IMG/VR virus record: IMGVR_UViG_3300020452_000858
Coordinates: 1 to 40,744 of that record
Direction: 5' to 3' (one strand)
From: a virus
Length of the DNA stretch: 40,744 nt
The notes under the pieces were generated by a model. That model worked only from the letters and a program-made list of their open reading frames with translations, was not told the DNA's origin and did no database searches. Shown piece after piece: positions 16,814-25,866 of the stretch; position 1 is the first letter of the stretch; every line of letters begins with the position of its first letter. A program made the position numbers and the translations under genes.

Positions 16814-17041
16814 CTATTCCTTTGAATGATAAATTTTGACCCGTTCCGCAATAGTGGCCCAGGTGGTAGCATGCTCAGCAAGCATTTTGGTTATTTGTTT
16901 CTGTTCTTCTTTTACTTCAGAAAGTTCCGCGGATATTTGATCCATTTGCAGCTTTCCAACATACAAAGATGCCGCCAGCACGAAAAGCATTGAAGCGTTG
17001 TTTTTACCTTCGCCCGCTATTTTCTGCATAAAATCGATCAT
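16814..17041 (-). CDS. Small membrane protein with amphipathic helix (holin/XhlA-like shape)
   Basis: A 75-residue protein read from the ATG overlapping the previous stop (ATGA). A hydrophobic helix lies at about residues 18-30 (SMLFVLAASLYVG). An amphipathic, coiled-coil-like segment follows (QISAELSEVKEEQKQITKMLAEH). This mix is known from hemolysin XhlA-type and other lysis-accessory proteins, though XhlA has the membrane helix at the other end. It begins the cluster of five small membrane proteins. Function is inferred. Confidence 0.5.
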   Translation of the reverse strand: MIDFMQKIAGEGKNNASMLFVLAASLYVGKLQMDQISAELSEVKEEQKQITKMLAEHATTWATIAERVKIYHSKE

Positions 17042-18177
17042 CACTCACCCCAGAAACTATATGATAGAACCTTCAAACTCGAATCAAAGGCGCTGCCTTC
17101 ATTATATCCGAAGCTGTCACGCGGCGCCATTGCACGCGTGCCAATAGCTAAAGAAACAAAATGCCCGTCTGCGATGCTTTCCAGATATTCAAAAGGGGGC
17201 ATAATTGTGAATGATCCCGAAACTTTCACGGTTGAGTTTGCTGCGATTGTCTCCGTGGCCGATTCGCCGCGAGGAACAAAAAAGTTTGTTGCTGCGTTTT
17301 GTGACGCAAAAAGTGATCGCGGATTTATTGCAATCACTCGGAAATCTTTTGTGTCTGTGGAGTGCGAGTTCTGAACGTGCGCAAAATAATTGATTGTCAG
17401 AGGTGATCTTCTGTCCTGCACTCTTAACAAATGAGGGCGCACAAACGGAGATATTCTTTCCTCGCCTGTGGATGTAGACGCCTTAGAAATACCGCTAGCG
17501 CCACCATAAAACCGACGGCGGTTTTGAAGAGTGTTTGCCGTGGCTGCAAACGCAAAGCCCAGCGCAGCACTAGCCGCCTCGTTATCTGCAGTGGGTACCG
17601 TGCCCACAGGAATGATAACGCCTTGGCTGCTCTTGGTGGTAGATAATGTAGACAGTGGCACCCAGCAAAGCGAAAGATCTTGAATGTATGACACCCCGCT
17701 ACCTGTAGCACCTAAACCTACTTGTATCGTGATCTTGTCTTGTGTTGGCACTGTGATTGAAAACGTATGATTGAGCAACACCGCAGAAGCGCTTGAGGAT
17801 ATAGCTGTATCAATGTCTGCAATTTGCGTACCGCCAGACTCTCCATCAAAAACTCTGATCTTAAGCGTGCCAGTGCTACCAGACGCTGACACATGATAAG
17901 CCCGGACGGTGGCCATGATTTGACTGTGGGCGCGTGAAAGCGTTGGCGCCTGAATTTCCAGTATGTTTATCTGAGACTGAGCGCTGCCGTTAACAAAAAA
18001 CGGCGACGTGCCCAGACCGAGAGAGCTGAAACCCTGTGAAAAGATGTGCGTTGAATTGTTTGCGTGGGCACAATTCAAAGTTTCTGCCAGGCCCTGATAG
18101 AAGCTAGCGCCAGGCGTAGAGCCTGCATACGCTTGCACAGGGTTCGGCGCATTGTCGGGTGTAAGGTTTATAGCCAT
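17041..18177 (-). CDS. Beta-rich structural/adhesion-type protein
   Basis: A 378-residue protein with no recognised family. The start is placed at the ATG at 18177, where the sequence becomes protein-like; the upstream 50 codons are rich in aromatic residues and overlap a divergent promoter region. The protein is rich in Ser, Thr, Ala and Asn with beta-strand periodicity (GTLKIRVFDGESGGTQIADID, KITIQVGLGATGSG), like fibre, receptor-binding or virion surface proteins. It is the first gene of a leftward unit that continues into the membrane cassette, and it faces away from the tail genes at 18.3 kb. Virion surface role is inferred. Confidence 0.65.
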   Translation of the reverse strand: MAINLTPDNAPNPVQAYAGSTPGASFYQGLAETLNCAHANNSTHIFSQGFSSLGLGTSPFFVNGSAQSQINILEIQAPTLSRAHSQIMATVRAYHVSASGSTGTLKIRVFDGESGGTQIADIDTAISSSASAVLLNHTFSITVPTQDKITIQVGLGATGSGVSYIQDLSLCWVPLSTLSTTKSSQGVIIPVGTVPTADNEAASAALGFAFAATANTLQNRRRFYGGASGISKASTSTGEERISPFVRPHLLRVQDRRSPLTINYFAHVQNSHSTDTKDFRVIAINPRSLFASQNAATNFFVPRGESATETIAANSTVKVSGSFTIMPPFEYLESIADGHFVSLAIGTRAMAPRDSFGYNEGSAFDSSLKVLSYSFWGE

Positions 18178-18289
18178 GTCAAGATGATAGCACGTTGCTC
18201 GATGTATGAAAATGTGAGAAAATGTGAACATGCCGTATACATCTATAAAAATTTCCGAGTCATCAATCACAGCTTGGTCCAGAAAGAAG

Positions 18290-18718
18290 ATGTTTGAGCT
18301 GGGCACCCAGTGCGCTCTTATTATCATCCAGCGCGCTCAGCATGGCGGTGACGCGGGGCACGGCTTAGATGACCGACCGCATAAGACCTACAAGCAAAGC
18401 GGCGGCAAGGGTAAAAGCTTGGGTGCCTACTCTGCGTCTCATGGAAAGATTAGGAGCGAAGGCGGCAAGTATAATCGAATCAAAATTGGCGGCGGTCTTC
18501 CGATTAACCGTGTGACGTTATCAGTCACCGGCCAAATGTTTCGCCAGTTTAGGGCTTTAAATACCAGCGCAAAAAAGTTTTCAATTACTTTAAAGCCCAC
18601 AGGGGGAAGCGCCAAGTATGCCGGACATGTAAACAATCGACGGCCTTGGATCGGCTTTAGCCCTAAAGACCAGGACAAGATCCGCAACGTCTTCAGAGCA
18701 ATTTGGGTTCAGCGATGA
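18290..18718 (+). CDS. Virion morphogenesis/tail completion protein (gp10/gpG-like)
   Basis: A 142-residue basic protein. The ATG at 18290 with an AGAAAGAAG site is preferred over an upstream ATG that would run through the divergent control region. The C-terminal part resembles phage virion morphogenesis and tail completion proteins: YAGHVNNRRPWIGFSPKDQDKIRNVF matches the 'RPWLGLS..D...I' pattern. The N-terminal region carries the HGGDAG and KSGGKGKS style of such proteins. These proteins cap or join the tail to the head. It is coupled to the next gene by an ATGA overlap, as in tail completion/tail terminator pairs. Confidence 0.65.
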   Translation: MFELGTQCALIIIQRAQHGGDAGHGLDDRPHKTYKQSGGKGKSLGAYSASHGKIRSEGGKYNRIKIGGGLPINRVTLSVTGQMFRQFRALNTSAKKFSITLKPTGGSAKYAGHVNNRRPWIGFSPKDQDKIRNVFRAIWVQR

Positions 18719-19212
18719 GAACGGCTATTGATAGAACGGTTGATCATGTCAGCTCTACAATCCAGGCTATGCCGTCTGAAATCATTGCAAGCTTTCCAGA
18801 AATGCGCGCAGCAGGATTTGTTGACATTGAGAAAATGGGTGGCTCGCGGTTGCCTCTGGGTGCGCTTGTGGGCAGGTCTCGCGTTTTTGAAATTGAGCTA
18901 GATGATTCAACGGTAAGCCCGTTGCAGGTCGGGCAGTTTGTGCCGTCATCTTTCAACGGTCGTGCAGTCGTTCGTGTGCGATATGACGCGCAGGGTGCAT
19001 CGCCTAGACGGGAGGTTCAAACGCGTGCCATGAGCGAGCAGCTTGTGATTTTAAAAGCGTTGGTATTAAGCAACTGGCCATCCGTAACGGGGCTGGTGAA
19101 TTTTCGTGCCGATACAGGTACAATAACGAGCGGCACCGCGTACGATGATGCGGGCGCCGAATATGATTTTGTTTTATCCGAGATCACAGTTGATTTCTCG
19201 GTGGATGTTTAA
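18715..19212 (+). CDS. Tail terminator/neck-type protein
   Basis: A 165-residue protein started at the ATG that overlaps the previous stop; a TTG 12 bases upstream is an alternative. It has an N-terminal helix (MRTAIDRTVDHVSSTIQAM) and then alternating beta-strand segments (RVFEIELDDSTVSP; GRAVVRVRYDAQ; YDFVLSEITVDFSV). That layout fits tail terminators that cap the tail tube before head joining. It lies between the completion protein and the tail tube gene. The family cannot be fixed by eye. Confidence 0.6.
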   Translation: MRTAIDRTVDHVSSTIQAMPSEIIASFPEMRAAGFVDIEKMGGSRLPLGALVGRSRVFEIELDDSTVSPLQVGQFVPSSFNGRAVVRVRYDAQGASPRREVQTRAMSEQLVILKALVLSNWPSVTGLVNFRADTGTITSGTAYDDAGAEYDFVLSEITVDFSVDV

Positions 19213-19227
19213 AGGAGAAAAAAAGAC

Positions 19228-20643
19228 ATGGCTGGGAAATCAATCCAAATCTACAGCTTGCAAGTGGCTACGGCTGCCCAAGAGGGCGGAGACCAAGACG
19301 CGAACCACCTACCTGACATTAGTGGGCGAAGCTTTCTTGGCATGGCCACGACAACGGCAACCGTTGACGCCTTCCAGGGTGATGAGGCTTTCCATGAAGA
19401 AGATCAAGGGCGAAGGACGCCAGGCGAAAACCGTCCGGCTCCGATTGGTGTAATTAATGGCAGCGGGTCATCTAAATACGGCGCGGCCTCAGGTGAGTTT
19501 ATTCGTGCAATGTATCCTGATGAAATTTCTGTAAGTCACCGACTGCGAACACCCAATGGTGCATCACCAGACAGCGTGCCTTTTGGTTTGGTCTTAAACT
19601 CTTCAATGGGCCTTTTTTCACCGCACGCGGCAAGCATGACGGTTACGGTGACGGGTGCAAACAAGTCTCAGGTCATTGTTGACACCGCAACAGATGGCGC
19701 CAATATTAAAGTAGGGCAGCCTATTCGACTCTTTACAAGTGACAGCACTTTTTACCATGAGTATGCCGTGGTCACTGCTGTTAGTGCTGACGGTACGCCA
19801 ACGGCCGGAAACACCACGCTGACCGTTCACCCTGAACTTTCAGAAGTCGCTCAGGCTTCGGACAAAATACAACTCAACTATGCTTTTTACCCTGTTGTGG
19901 GCGATGGTGACACGACGTTAAAAAACGACTTCCACGCACTATTTGACATGGGCGGCACGGGTAGCGCAGCAACTGTAAGAAGACTTGCAAGCGGTTGCCG
20001 TTGCTCAGGGTTTGAAATTTCGAACGACAATTCTGGCGCCAGCCTTTCAATGTCTTTTCGTCCGATGGTGATGCTGCAAGATGATGCGGCTGCGTCAACT
20101 TCTACCACGTCAGAGCCTGCAGGTAAGCTACTCCAACACCGCTATGGGTGCCGAGTTGATCTTGGTGGGAATCATGGCGGCGTTGCAGCGGGCACCGCTG
20201 CGTCTACGAGCCGCACCTATCTGGCAAATTTTGATCACAGTATTTCGGTTAGTTTTGACACTTCGCCCGGGACGCCAGAAACGCGCGGAGTTATGCGTGG
20301 GGGGTCTCACGAAATTCACAATGCTACTTGCAGTATATCTATTACGTCTGAGTACAACGAGACGCTGCAGCGTATGATTTCACGCGATGAGCTTCGTACT
20401 CTGATCGTCGGTTTCGGACCTGGCGGAAGTGGTGACACAAACCCCAACGGGGCTGCATTCATCCTCAAGAATGCATCAAGGGCTGACGGTTCAGCAAACG
20501 CATCTGGCGGTGACGGCAACCGCATCCAACAAGAGACCGCACTGCGTGCCACTGCAGATTTCAATACTTACGCAGGCACGCCAACGGGCAATGATCTAAA
20601 TCTTGCTTCAGCGCCTTTCATTCTTTGCTTTCCGCGTTCCTAA
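19228..20643 (+). CDS. Major tail tube protein
   Basis: A 471-residue protein with a strong AAAGGAG site. It is beta-rich and Gly/Ser/Thr-rich throughout, with insertions that could be surface (Ig-like) domains (about residues 130-200, SMTVTVTGANKSQVIVDTAT). It precedes the frameshifted chaperone pair and the tape measure gene, the canonical place for the tail tube protein. It should be one of the most abundant virion proteins. Being longer than most tube proteins, it may include decoration domains. Confidence 0.75.
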   Translation: MAGKSIQIYSLQVATAAQEGGDQDANHLPDISGRSFLGMATTTATVDAFQGDEAFHEEDQGRRTPGENRPAPIGVINGSGSSKYGAASGEFIRAMYPDEISVSHRLRTPNGASPDSVPFGLVLNSSMGLFSPHAASMTVTVTGANKSQVIVDTATDGANIKVGQPIRLFTSDSTFYHEYAVVTAVSADGTPTAGNTTLTVHPELSEVAQASDKIQLNYAFYPVVGDGDTTLKNDFHALFDMGGTGSAATVRRLASGCRCSGFEISNDNSGASLSMSFRPMVMLQDDAAASTSTTSEPAGKLLQHRYGCRVDLGGNHGGVAAGTAASTSRTYLANFDHSISVSFDTSPGTPETRGVMRGGSHEIHNATCSISITSEYNETLQRMISRDELRTLIVGFGPGGSGDTNPNGAAFILKNASRADGSANASGGDGNRIQQETALRATADFNTYAGTPTGNDLNLASAPFILCFPRS

Positions 20644-20683
20644 TTCTCTTGTTTCGTGCATGCGCCTGCGTTAGTGTGGGCGC

Positions 20684-21610
20684 ATGCTACGAAAACTGAC
20701 ACACACTGACGAGCCTGTCCGCCTTCCGTTATTGGCGGACTCAGCCACGGCTGACGCACAATTCGAGGCGGCAAGGATTGAAGTCAATAAGGACCTTGAT
20801 GCCCCAAAATCTGAGAACTTTGCGGAAGAAATTTTACGCCTGATCAAGGCTACCGTAGGAGATTCGCAGGCGCTTGAAGTTATGAAAGGCCTGGAACTTG
20901 CAGCGGTGTCCATGATTGATAAAAATATCCGTCCAAAGCAGGTTGGGAAGGCGCTAGCAAATCTTCGTGAGACGATGCAGAGCCACGATTCAAGAGAGGC
21001 TGTTGCATATGTAAGAGCCCAGCTCGCAATTCAAAGATATAGAGAGACGAGTGACGTTACTGATCTATTGGTTCAAGATCCCAGAGGCGTCTCGTTTGTA
21101 ACGGTTCGCGCATTAACAGCGGACGAGAGACGAGCGGCGGAGCGGAAGGCTGGACACAAGCCGAGGCACGGCGCCCTTTTAGCGTCGAGGGCATATGATG
21201 TTCTGCGCAGAGATTCAAGAGAGGGCGGAGACGGCAATGCGGCATACGCTGCACATGTTGCAAAGATGAGCGTTGATGATCAATCTGCTCTTGAGGATTT
21301 TGAATTGTGGTCTATTAGGGTTGACCGCGAAGTGGTTAGATCTGGCGTGATCTCAATTGATGGCTTTGAGATTGAGCGAAACGATAATGGCTATGATGTT
21401 GAGTCGTTTCTTTCTGAGTGCGTAGAAGGCGAAGAGGTGATCAGCGAAGCGGCGCGGCACATCAGGAACGTGGCCACCTTGGGAAAATCGGAGAAATGCT
21501 TGCGGTCCTTGGAGTCTGGCACCGCCGAATCCGAGGACGAGGGGCGGGTGTTGGTGACGGCTGGCAGTGCGCTCAATGCGTCCACGGCGGAAGATCCCCA
21601 CCAATCCTAG
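20684..21610 (+). CDS. Tail assembly chaperone, zero-frame product (gpG-type)
   Basis: A 308-residue acidic protein read from the ATG at 20684. It lies between the tail tube and tape measure genes, as gpG does in lambda. It is rich in helices and ends in an acidic low-complexity tail (RSLESGTAESEDEGRVL). About 20% of ribosomes may shift at 21481-21487 if it behaves like its relatives, giving a longer fusion. The start site is weak (no clear Shine-Dalgarno). Position and the overlapping -1 frame with a slippery heptamer support the call; no sequence motif was used. It binds the tape measure protein in related phages. Confidence 0.75.
   Translation: MLRKLTHTDEPVRLPLLADSATADAQFEAARIEVNKDLDAPKSENFAEEILRLIKATVGDSQALEVMKGLELAAVSMIDKNIRPKQVGKALANLRETMQSHDSREAVAYVRAQLAIQRYRETSDVTDLLVQDPRGVSFVTVRALTADERRAAERKAGHKPRHGALLASRAYDVLRRDSREGGDGNAAYAAHVAKMSVDDQSALEDFELWSIRVDREVVRSGVISIDGFEIERNDNGYDVESFLSECVEGEEVISEAARHIRNVATLGKSEKCLRSLESGTAESEDEGRVLVTAGSALNASTAEDPHQS
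21481..21536 (+). promoter_or_regulatory. Programmed -1 ribosomal frameshift site
   Basis: The heptamer GGGAAAA at 21481-21487 is in phase as G GGA AAA, a classic -1 slippery site like lambda G/T (GGGAAAG). The zero frame continues 123 bases to a stop at 21610. The -1 frame is open from before the site to a stop at 22047, three bases before the tape measure ATG. Possible stimulatory stems follow at 14-20 bases: GCGGT/ACCGC (21502-21506 with 21521-21525), and CCTTGGA/TCCGAGG (21507-21513 with 21530-21536). They compete, and the spacing is longer than usual, so the stems are less certain than the heptamer. Confidence 0.75.
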
Positions 21611-22047
21611 GAGAGATAGAAAGGCGCGGCAACTGTGGCGGGCCTTTTGACTCTGATGTTCTTGGCGCAATTATCCGAAAAGAGTGGTGTAGCTGGCGGG
21701 CCGGGTTCTATGACGGATCGCCCGTGGTTTCTCTTGAGGACATTCTAGGCAGTGGCGTGCCTTCTAGTGTAGCGGGACGTTTTCATGGCGAGCCTAATGA
21801 AATTGGGATCATTGATTGGCTAGAAATAGACAGATGCCCGCTATCATATATAGACAATCGATCACCATCTTATGACTCGGGGTGGCTTGTGGAAGTGTTT
21901 GAAGCTGTTGGCGTTTTGAATATGGGTGCGCCGCACGGGTGGATCCCAGAACAGCCGAGTGCGGCTTTCCGTGACGCGGTGGTCATGGTAAAATCAGAAC
22001 AGGAACATGCAAGCGGCTACCGTAGCAAACACTCAGAGGACTGGTGA
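21487..22047 (+). CDS. Tail assembly chaperone, -1 frame extension (gpT-type)
   Basis: The -1 extension of the chaperone gene, 186 codons after the shift, giving a 454-residue fusion (268 residues from frame one plus 186). Its sequence has no clear start with a ribosome site; the first in-frame ATG in the overlap lacks one, which supports expression by frameshifting. After a basic junction (WHRRIRGRGAGVGDG), it becomes globular (FDSDVLGAIIRKEWCSWRAG, IGIIDWLEIDRCPLSYID). In lambda the T part recruits tail tube protein while G coats the tape measure. It ends 3 bases before the tape measure gene. Confidence 0.7.
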   Translation: MGEMLAVLGVWHRRIRGRGAGVGDGWQCAQCVHGGRSPPILGEIERRGNCGGPFDSDVLGAIIRKEWCSWRAGFYDGSPVVSLEDILGSGVPSSVAGRFHGEPNEIGIIDWLEIDRCPLSYIDNRSPSYDSGWLVEVFEAVGVLNMGAPHGWIPEQPSAAFRDAVVMVKSEQEHASGYRSKHSEDW

Positions 22048-22050
22048 AAG

Positions 22051-25000
22051 ATGGCGCTAAATAAGATTTCAACTGAGGTAATCTCGGTAAAATTGGAGGG
22101 CGCCAAAGAGGCCGAAAAAGAACTTGGCGGGCTTAAAGACGGGCTTGAAGGCGTAGAAGACTCGACCAGAGGCGTTGACAAGGCGACAGAAGAAGCGGGC
22201 GGCGGGTTTAGCAAGCTACAGGCAGGCGTTACAACAGCGGGTGCAGCAATGGCCGGCTTTATGGCAGCGGCGGCGGCGGCTGGTGCAGCCATTAAAGCAA
22301 TCAAGGCGCCTGTCAATCTTGCAATAGATTTTGAGCGGCAATTTGCACAGGTCAAGACACTTAACAATCAAATTGGCGACGACTTAAAAACCGAGCTTCT
22401 GGCGTTAGCTGCAGAAGTGCCGCAAACGGCCGGCGATCTGACTTCTGCAACATACCAGGCCATAAGTGCAGGCGTGGCACCCACAGACGTTATTGAATTC
22501 ATGAAAGCGGCAAGCCAGACAGCTATTGCGGCGGGCGGGTCACTCACGGAAGCGGTTGAACTGTTGACCGCAGGCGTCAATGCATTTGGAAAGCAGGGTG
22601 AGACCGCTGGCAGTATTTCCAACAAGCTTTTTGCCACTGTTAAGCGCGGCGTTACGACAATACCAGAACTTAATTCAGTGTTTGGCCGCGCTTCGGCGGC
22701 GGCGTCTTCTTATGGTGTAAGCGTTGATGAAGTTTTGGGGGCTATTGCCCAAATGACGCTGCAAGGCATACCTACCAATGAGGCGGTTACGCGAATCAAT
22801 GCAGTGTTGAAAGAGCTTTCATTAGAATCAGGCAAAGCGGCAAGGGCCTTAAAGGACAAGGGTGTCCAACTTGGCGTAAATGCGCTTAAGCAAAAGGGCC
22901 TAGTAGGCGTATTAGAAGAAGTGAACAAAGCGACCCGTGGACAGGCTGACGCCACGGCAAGGCTGTCAACAAGCCAGGAAGCCGTGCAGGGCTTGCTTAA
23001 GTTGACCGGTGACAATATGGGCGCCTATGCGTCAATTGTTCAGGGCATAACGGACGACACAACAGCAGCTGGCGAAGCTACACAAGTTATGGCAGACACA
23101 ACAGACGGCGCGCAAAAGCTTTTTGAGTCTGCAAAAGAGGGCGCGTTGCGTGATCTAGGATTGACGGTTCTGCCTGCCGTCAATGAGCTGTTTGTTAGCA
23201 TGACAAGAGAAATTGGCAGAAGCGGCAGTGCCGTGTCATCGCTTGGCGCAGTGCTTCGCGTCGGCGTGAAAATGCTGCAATTCTTTGTGGAAAACTTGAA
23301 GCCAATAGCAATTGGGTTGGCGTCCGCTTTTGGCGTGGCCTATGCGCCAGTTTTTATTGCTGCGCTTGGAAAGATGCGCGCGGCAATTGTGGCATGGAAT
23401 GCCAGTCTTATGCCTGCAGGTGCTAGCGGCGGCATGGCGTATGCTCGCGGGTTCATGAGTAGCATGACAACCATTATGACAGGGCCGGCGGCTGTCGGCG
23501 TGATTGCTGCACTAACCACAATGCTGATCACAAGTTACAACAACGCTCAGCGGGAAATTATAGAAAAGCAGAGAAAGCAGCAAAGAGAAGAAGCAAAAAC
23601 AACAACAATGGAATTCCTCAAAGATGAGAAGCTAAACAAACAAGCAATTGAGGAAAGTCTAAAAGCAGAAAATCAGCGCGAGCTATTATTGAAAGCGCGA
23701 GTATTAACCCAAAAAGCGGTAGCTGATGGTGACCGTGAGCTGGCTCAAGGCATGCGGCTATTGTCTGCGGACATTGATAACAACCGCGGCAAACAGACAA
23801 AGCTTGAAGACTTAATGCTTACCAATAGTGAAGCGGCCAAAGTTCTAGCGCGCAGCCTTGCAGACACAAGTACAAACGCAGAAGACTCTGCGGCTGCGTT
23901 TATGTTAAAAGCCCAAAGCTCAGGATCTTTAGCTGAGAAAGAGCGCATTCTAAACGAAGCGCTCAAAGAAAATAAGGCACTACATAATGAAAGCGCAGAA
24001 GGGGCTTCAAACGCAGCGCAACAGGTGAATCTTTTGGCGGCAGCCGAAGAAGATGCAAAAGGAAGAATTGCAAGTTTAAAGGCAGAATATGATCGTTTGA
24101 ATGAAGAAAGCAGAGGTGCTTTCTTTTTCAAAAATATCGCCATACTTGTGGCAACGTTTGGCGAAATGCCTGCCGAGCTTAAACCGTTTTATGACGAGAT
24201 GGTGCGAATCAATCAAGTCATAGAAGAAGGCGAGAAAAGTTCTCAAAATGCTACGATTGCTCAAGAGGATTTCCAAGAGTCCATGAGCCTTCTGCGGGAT
24301 GACGCTGTGGAGTTAACGGAGGAACTGGAAAAGCTTGCAATTGCGCAAGGTTATGCAAGCATCGTGCAGGACACTTACGGGAAACTGATTTCAGAAACGA
24401 CGACCGCTTTAGACGATGAGATCAAAATGTTGAAAGAGCGGGCCGAGTGGTACAAGGCCGAGGTTCTTTTTGACAAAGAGCATGTGGCAATCATTGAGGC
24501 AGGACTTAAAGTTGAAATTAAGCAAGCGCGAGCAAGGCACAAACAGTTTGAAAAAGACGCAAAAGCTGCCGAGCAAAGAAGAAAGAGGGCCATTGCGGGC
24601 ATGAATCGGGTGGCGGCCGCCAGGTTTAAAAATGCACAAGCAGCAGAAAAAATAAGAGCAAATGCGATTATATCTGAAGAAAAGCTTTTTCTGTCGGAGC
24701 TACAGCATGCGAAGGAGCTGGAGATTGCAAAGTTGGAGTCTGACAGAAAGCTTGACCCGGTAAAGAAACTGCAGAAAAGACTTAAAGAAGAAGAAATGTT
24801 TGCGGCGCTTATTTTAAAGCAGAAGCTTGTCGTTATCAATGAAGAGGAACAACAGGCGCAAGCGGCTGAAGAGAGAGCAAGCAAAGAGCGCAGGCGCAAA
24901 ATCAAAGAAGCTGAAAAAGTTGCGAGCGTTCGCAGGGGGCTGTTGAAAGAGGAGCGAAAGCAGACAGAAAACAACATTGCAAAGATTCAGCAGAAGGCGG

Positions 25001-25866
25001 ACTTGGAAAAGCGGTCCGCAATGGACGCAAAGAGACAAGCTGAAGAATTGGCGGACGTTAGAGGTCCACAAGATGAGGCGGCTGCGCAGCAAGAGATTGC
25101 AAGGCAGCGTTCTGAGCGTGCACAATTTCTCGCAGAAATGAGCGATCTAGACAACTTGCACGCAATGGCGAAATTTGATGCCGAGACTGATAGACTCCGC
25201 AGGGAATATAAACAACAGGAATGGTTTCTGTCTTCATCTTTAGCAGAGCAAGCAAAAATAAATGAGGCATTTGACGGCGCGAGACTAAGAGCAAGAAAGA
25301 AGCACGCCAAAGAAATCGAGGAAATTGAACGCCAACAGGTGCTTAGTGCTATGTCTGCAACGGAAAACGCTATTGGTGAGATTGGCGCAGTGGCTGACGC
25401 TTTAGGTGCATCAGAATCTTTTGTGGGTAAAATCGAGGCGGCGCAGATAATTGCAAGAGGCATCATGCACGGTTTTGAGGGCGCAAGTGAGCAAGCAGAG
25501 GCCCTTTCTTCTTTTGCAGACGGAAACATTGCGGGCGGTGTGGCTCACCAAGCTGCAGCAATTGCACACTTTGCGCAGGCGGGCACAGCGCCAATTATGG
25601 CACGACGGGCAGCCACAAGAGGTGGAGGTGGTGGTGCTGGCGCGGGTGGATCTGTTGCAGCAAGCGGACCAAGAACTACCGCAAGAGAATCTAGACCAGA
25701 AAGAAATGAAAGGCAGGCAGCCGTGCAATTTGGTGACATTATTTTGGCTGACGTGCCGGCCCTTCTATCTAGAAACGGGTCACGCCAGCTTGGGCGGCAA
25801 ATTGCTGGTGACGTTGCGCGTGAGTTAAACAGGCGCCGAGCGTTGCCGGGAGGCGGAAACATATGA
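22051..25866 (+). CDS. Tape measure protein (TP901 family core)
   Basis: A 1271-residue protein, the longest gene here. Residues about 50-80 are very Ala/Gly-rich and hydrophobic. A TP901-type core follows at about 85-340 (FERQFAQVKTLNNQIGDDL, ATYQAISAGVAPTDVIEFM, AVELLTAGVNAFG). Hydrophobic segments at about 415-490 may cross the membrane during injection. A long charged coiled coil spans about 500-1100. A Gly-rich tail (RGGGGGAGAGGS) precedes the C-terminus. Tape measure length sets tail length; at about 0.15 nm per residue this predicts a tail of about 190 nm. It follows the frameshifted chaperone gene, as expected. Confidence 0.9.
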   Translation: MALNKISTEVISVKLEGAKEAEKELGGLKDGLEGVEDSTRGVDKATEEAGGGFSKLQAGVTTAGAAMAGFMAAAAAAGAAIKAIKAPVNLAIDFERQFAQVKTLNNQIGDDLKTELLALAAEVPQTAGDLTSATYQAISAGVAPTDVIEFMKAASQTAIAAGGSLTEAVELLTAGVNAFGKQGETAGSISNKLFATVKRGVTTIPELNSVFGRASAAASSYGVSVDEVLGAIAQMTLQGIPTNEAVTRINAVLKELSLESGKAARALKDKGVQLGVNALKQKGLVGVLEEVNKATRGQADATARLSTSQEAVQGLLKLTGDNMGAYASIVQGITDDTTAAGEATQVMADTTDGAQKLFESAKEGALRDLGLTVLPAVNELFVSMTREIGRSGSAVSSLGAVLRVGVKMLQFFVENLKPIAIGLASAFGVAYAPVFIAALGKMRAAIVAWNASLMPAGASGGMAYARGFMSSMTTIMTGPAAVGVIAALTTMLITSYNNAQREIIEKQRKQQREEAKTTTMEFLKDEKLNKQAIEESLKAENQRELLLKARVLTQKAVADGDRELAQGMRLLSADIDNNRGKQTKLEDLMLTNSEAAKVLARSLADTSTNAEDSAAAFMLKAQSSGSLAEKERILNEALKENKALHNESAEGASNAAQQVNLLAAAEEDAKGRIASLKAEYDRLNEESRGAFFFKNIAILVATFGEMPAELKPFYDEMVRINQVIEEGEKSSQNATIAQEDFQESMSLLRDDAVELTEELEKLAIAQGYASIVQDTYGKLISETTTALDDEIKMLKERAEWYKAEVLFDKEHVAIIEAGLKVEIKQARARHKQFEKDAKAAEQRRKRAIAGMNRVAAARFKNAQAAEKIRANAIISEEKLFLSELQHAKELEIAKLESDRKLDPVKKLQKRLKEEEMFAALILKQKLVVINEEEQQAQAAEERASKERRRKIKEAEKVASVRRGLLKEERKQTENNIAKIQQKADLEKRSAMDAKRQAEELADVRGPQDEAAAQQEIARQRSERAQFLAEMSDLDNLHAMAKFDAETDRLRREYKQQEWFLSSSLAEQAKINEAFDGARLRARKKHAKEIEEIERQQVLSAMSATENAIGEIGAVADALGASESFVGKIEAAQIIARGIMHGFEGASEQAEALSSFADGNIAGGVAHQAAAIAHFAQAGTAPIMARRAATRGGGGGAGAGGSVAASGPRTTARESRPERNERQAAVQFGDIILADVPALLSRNGSRQLGRQIAGDVARELNRRRALPGGGNI

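Noticed and set aside
18181-18289. Direct repeat GAAAATGTGA twice in the divergent gap at 18.2 kb and a weak TTCACA/TACATC promoter
   Set aside because: Only two short AT-rich copies and a weak -10; insufficient to call an operator or promoter.
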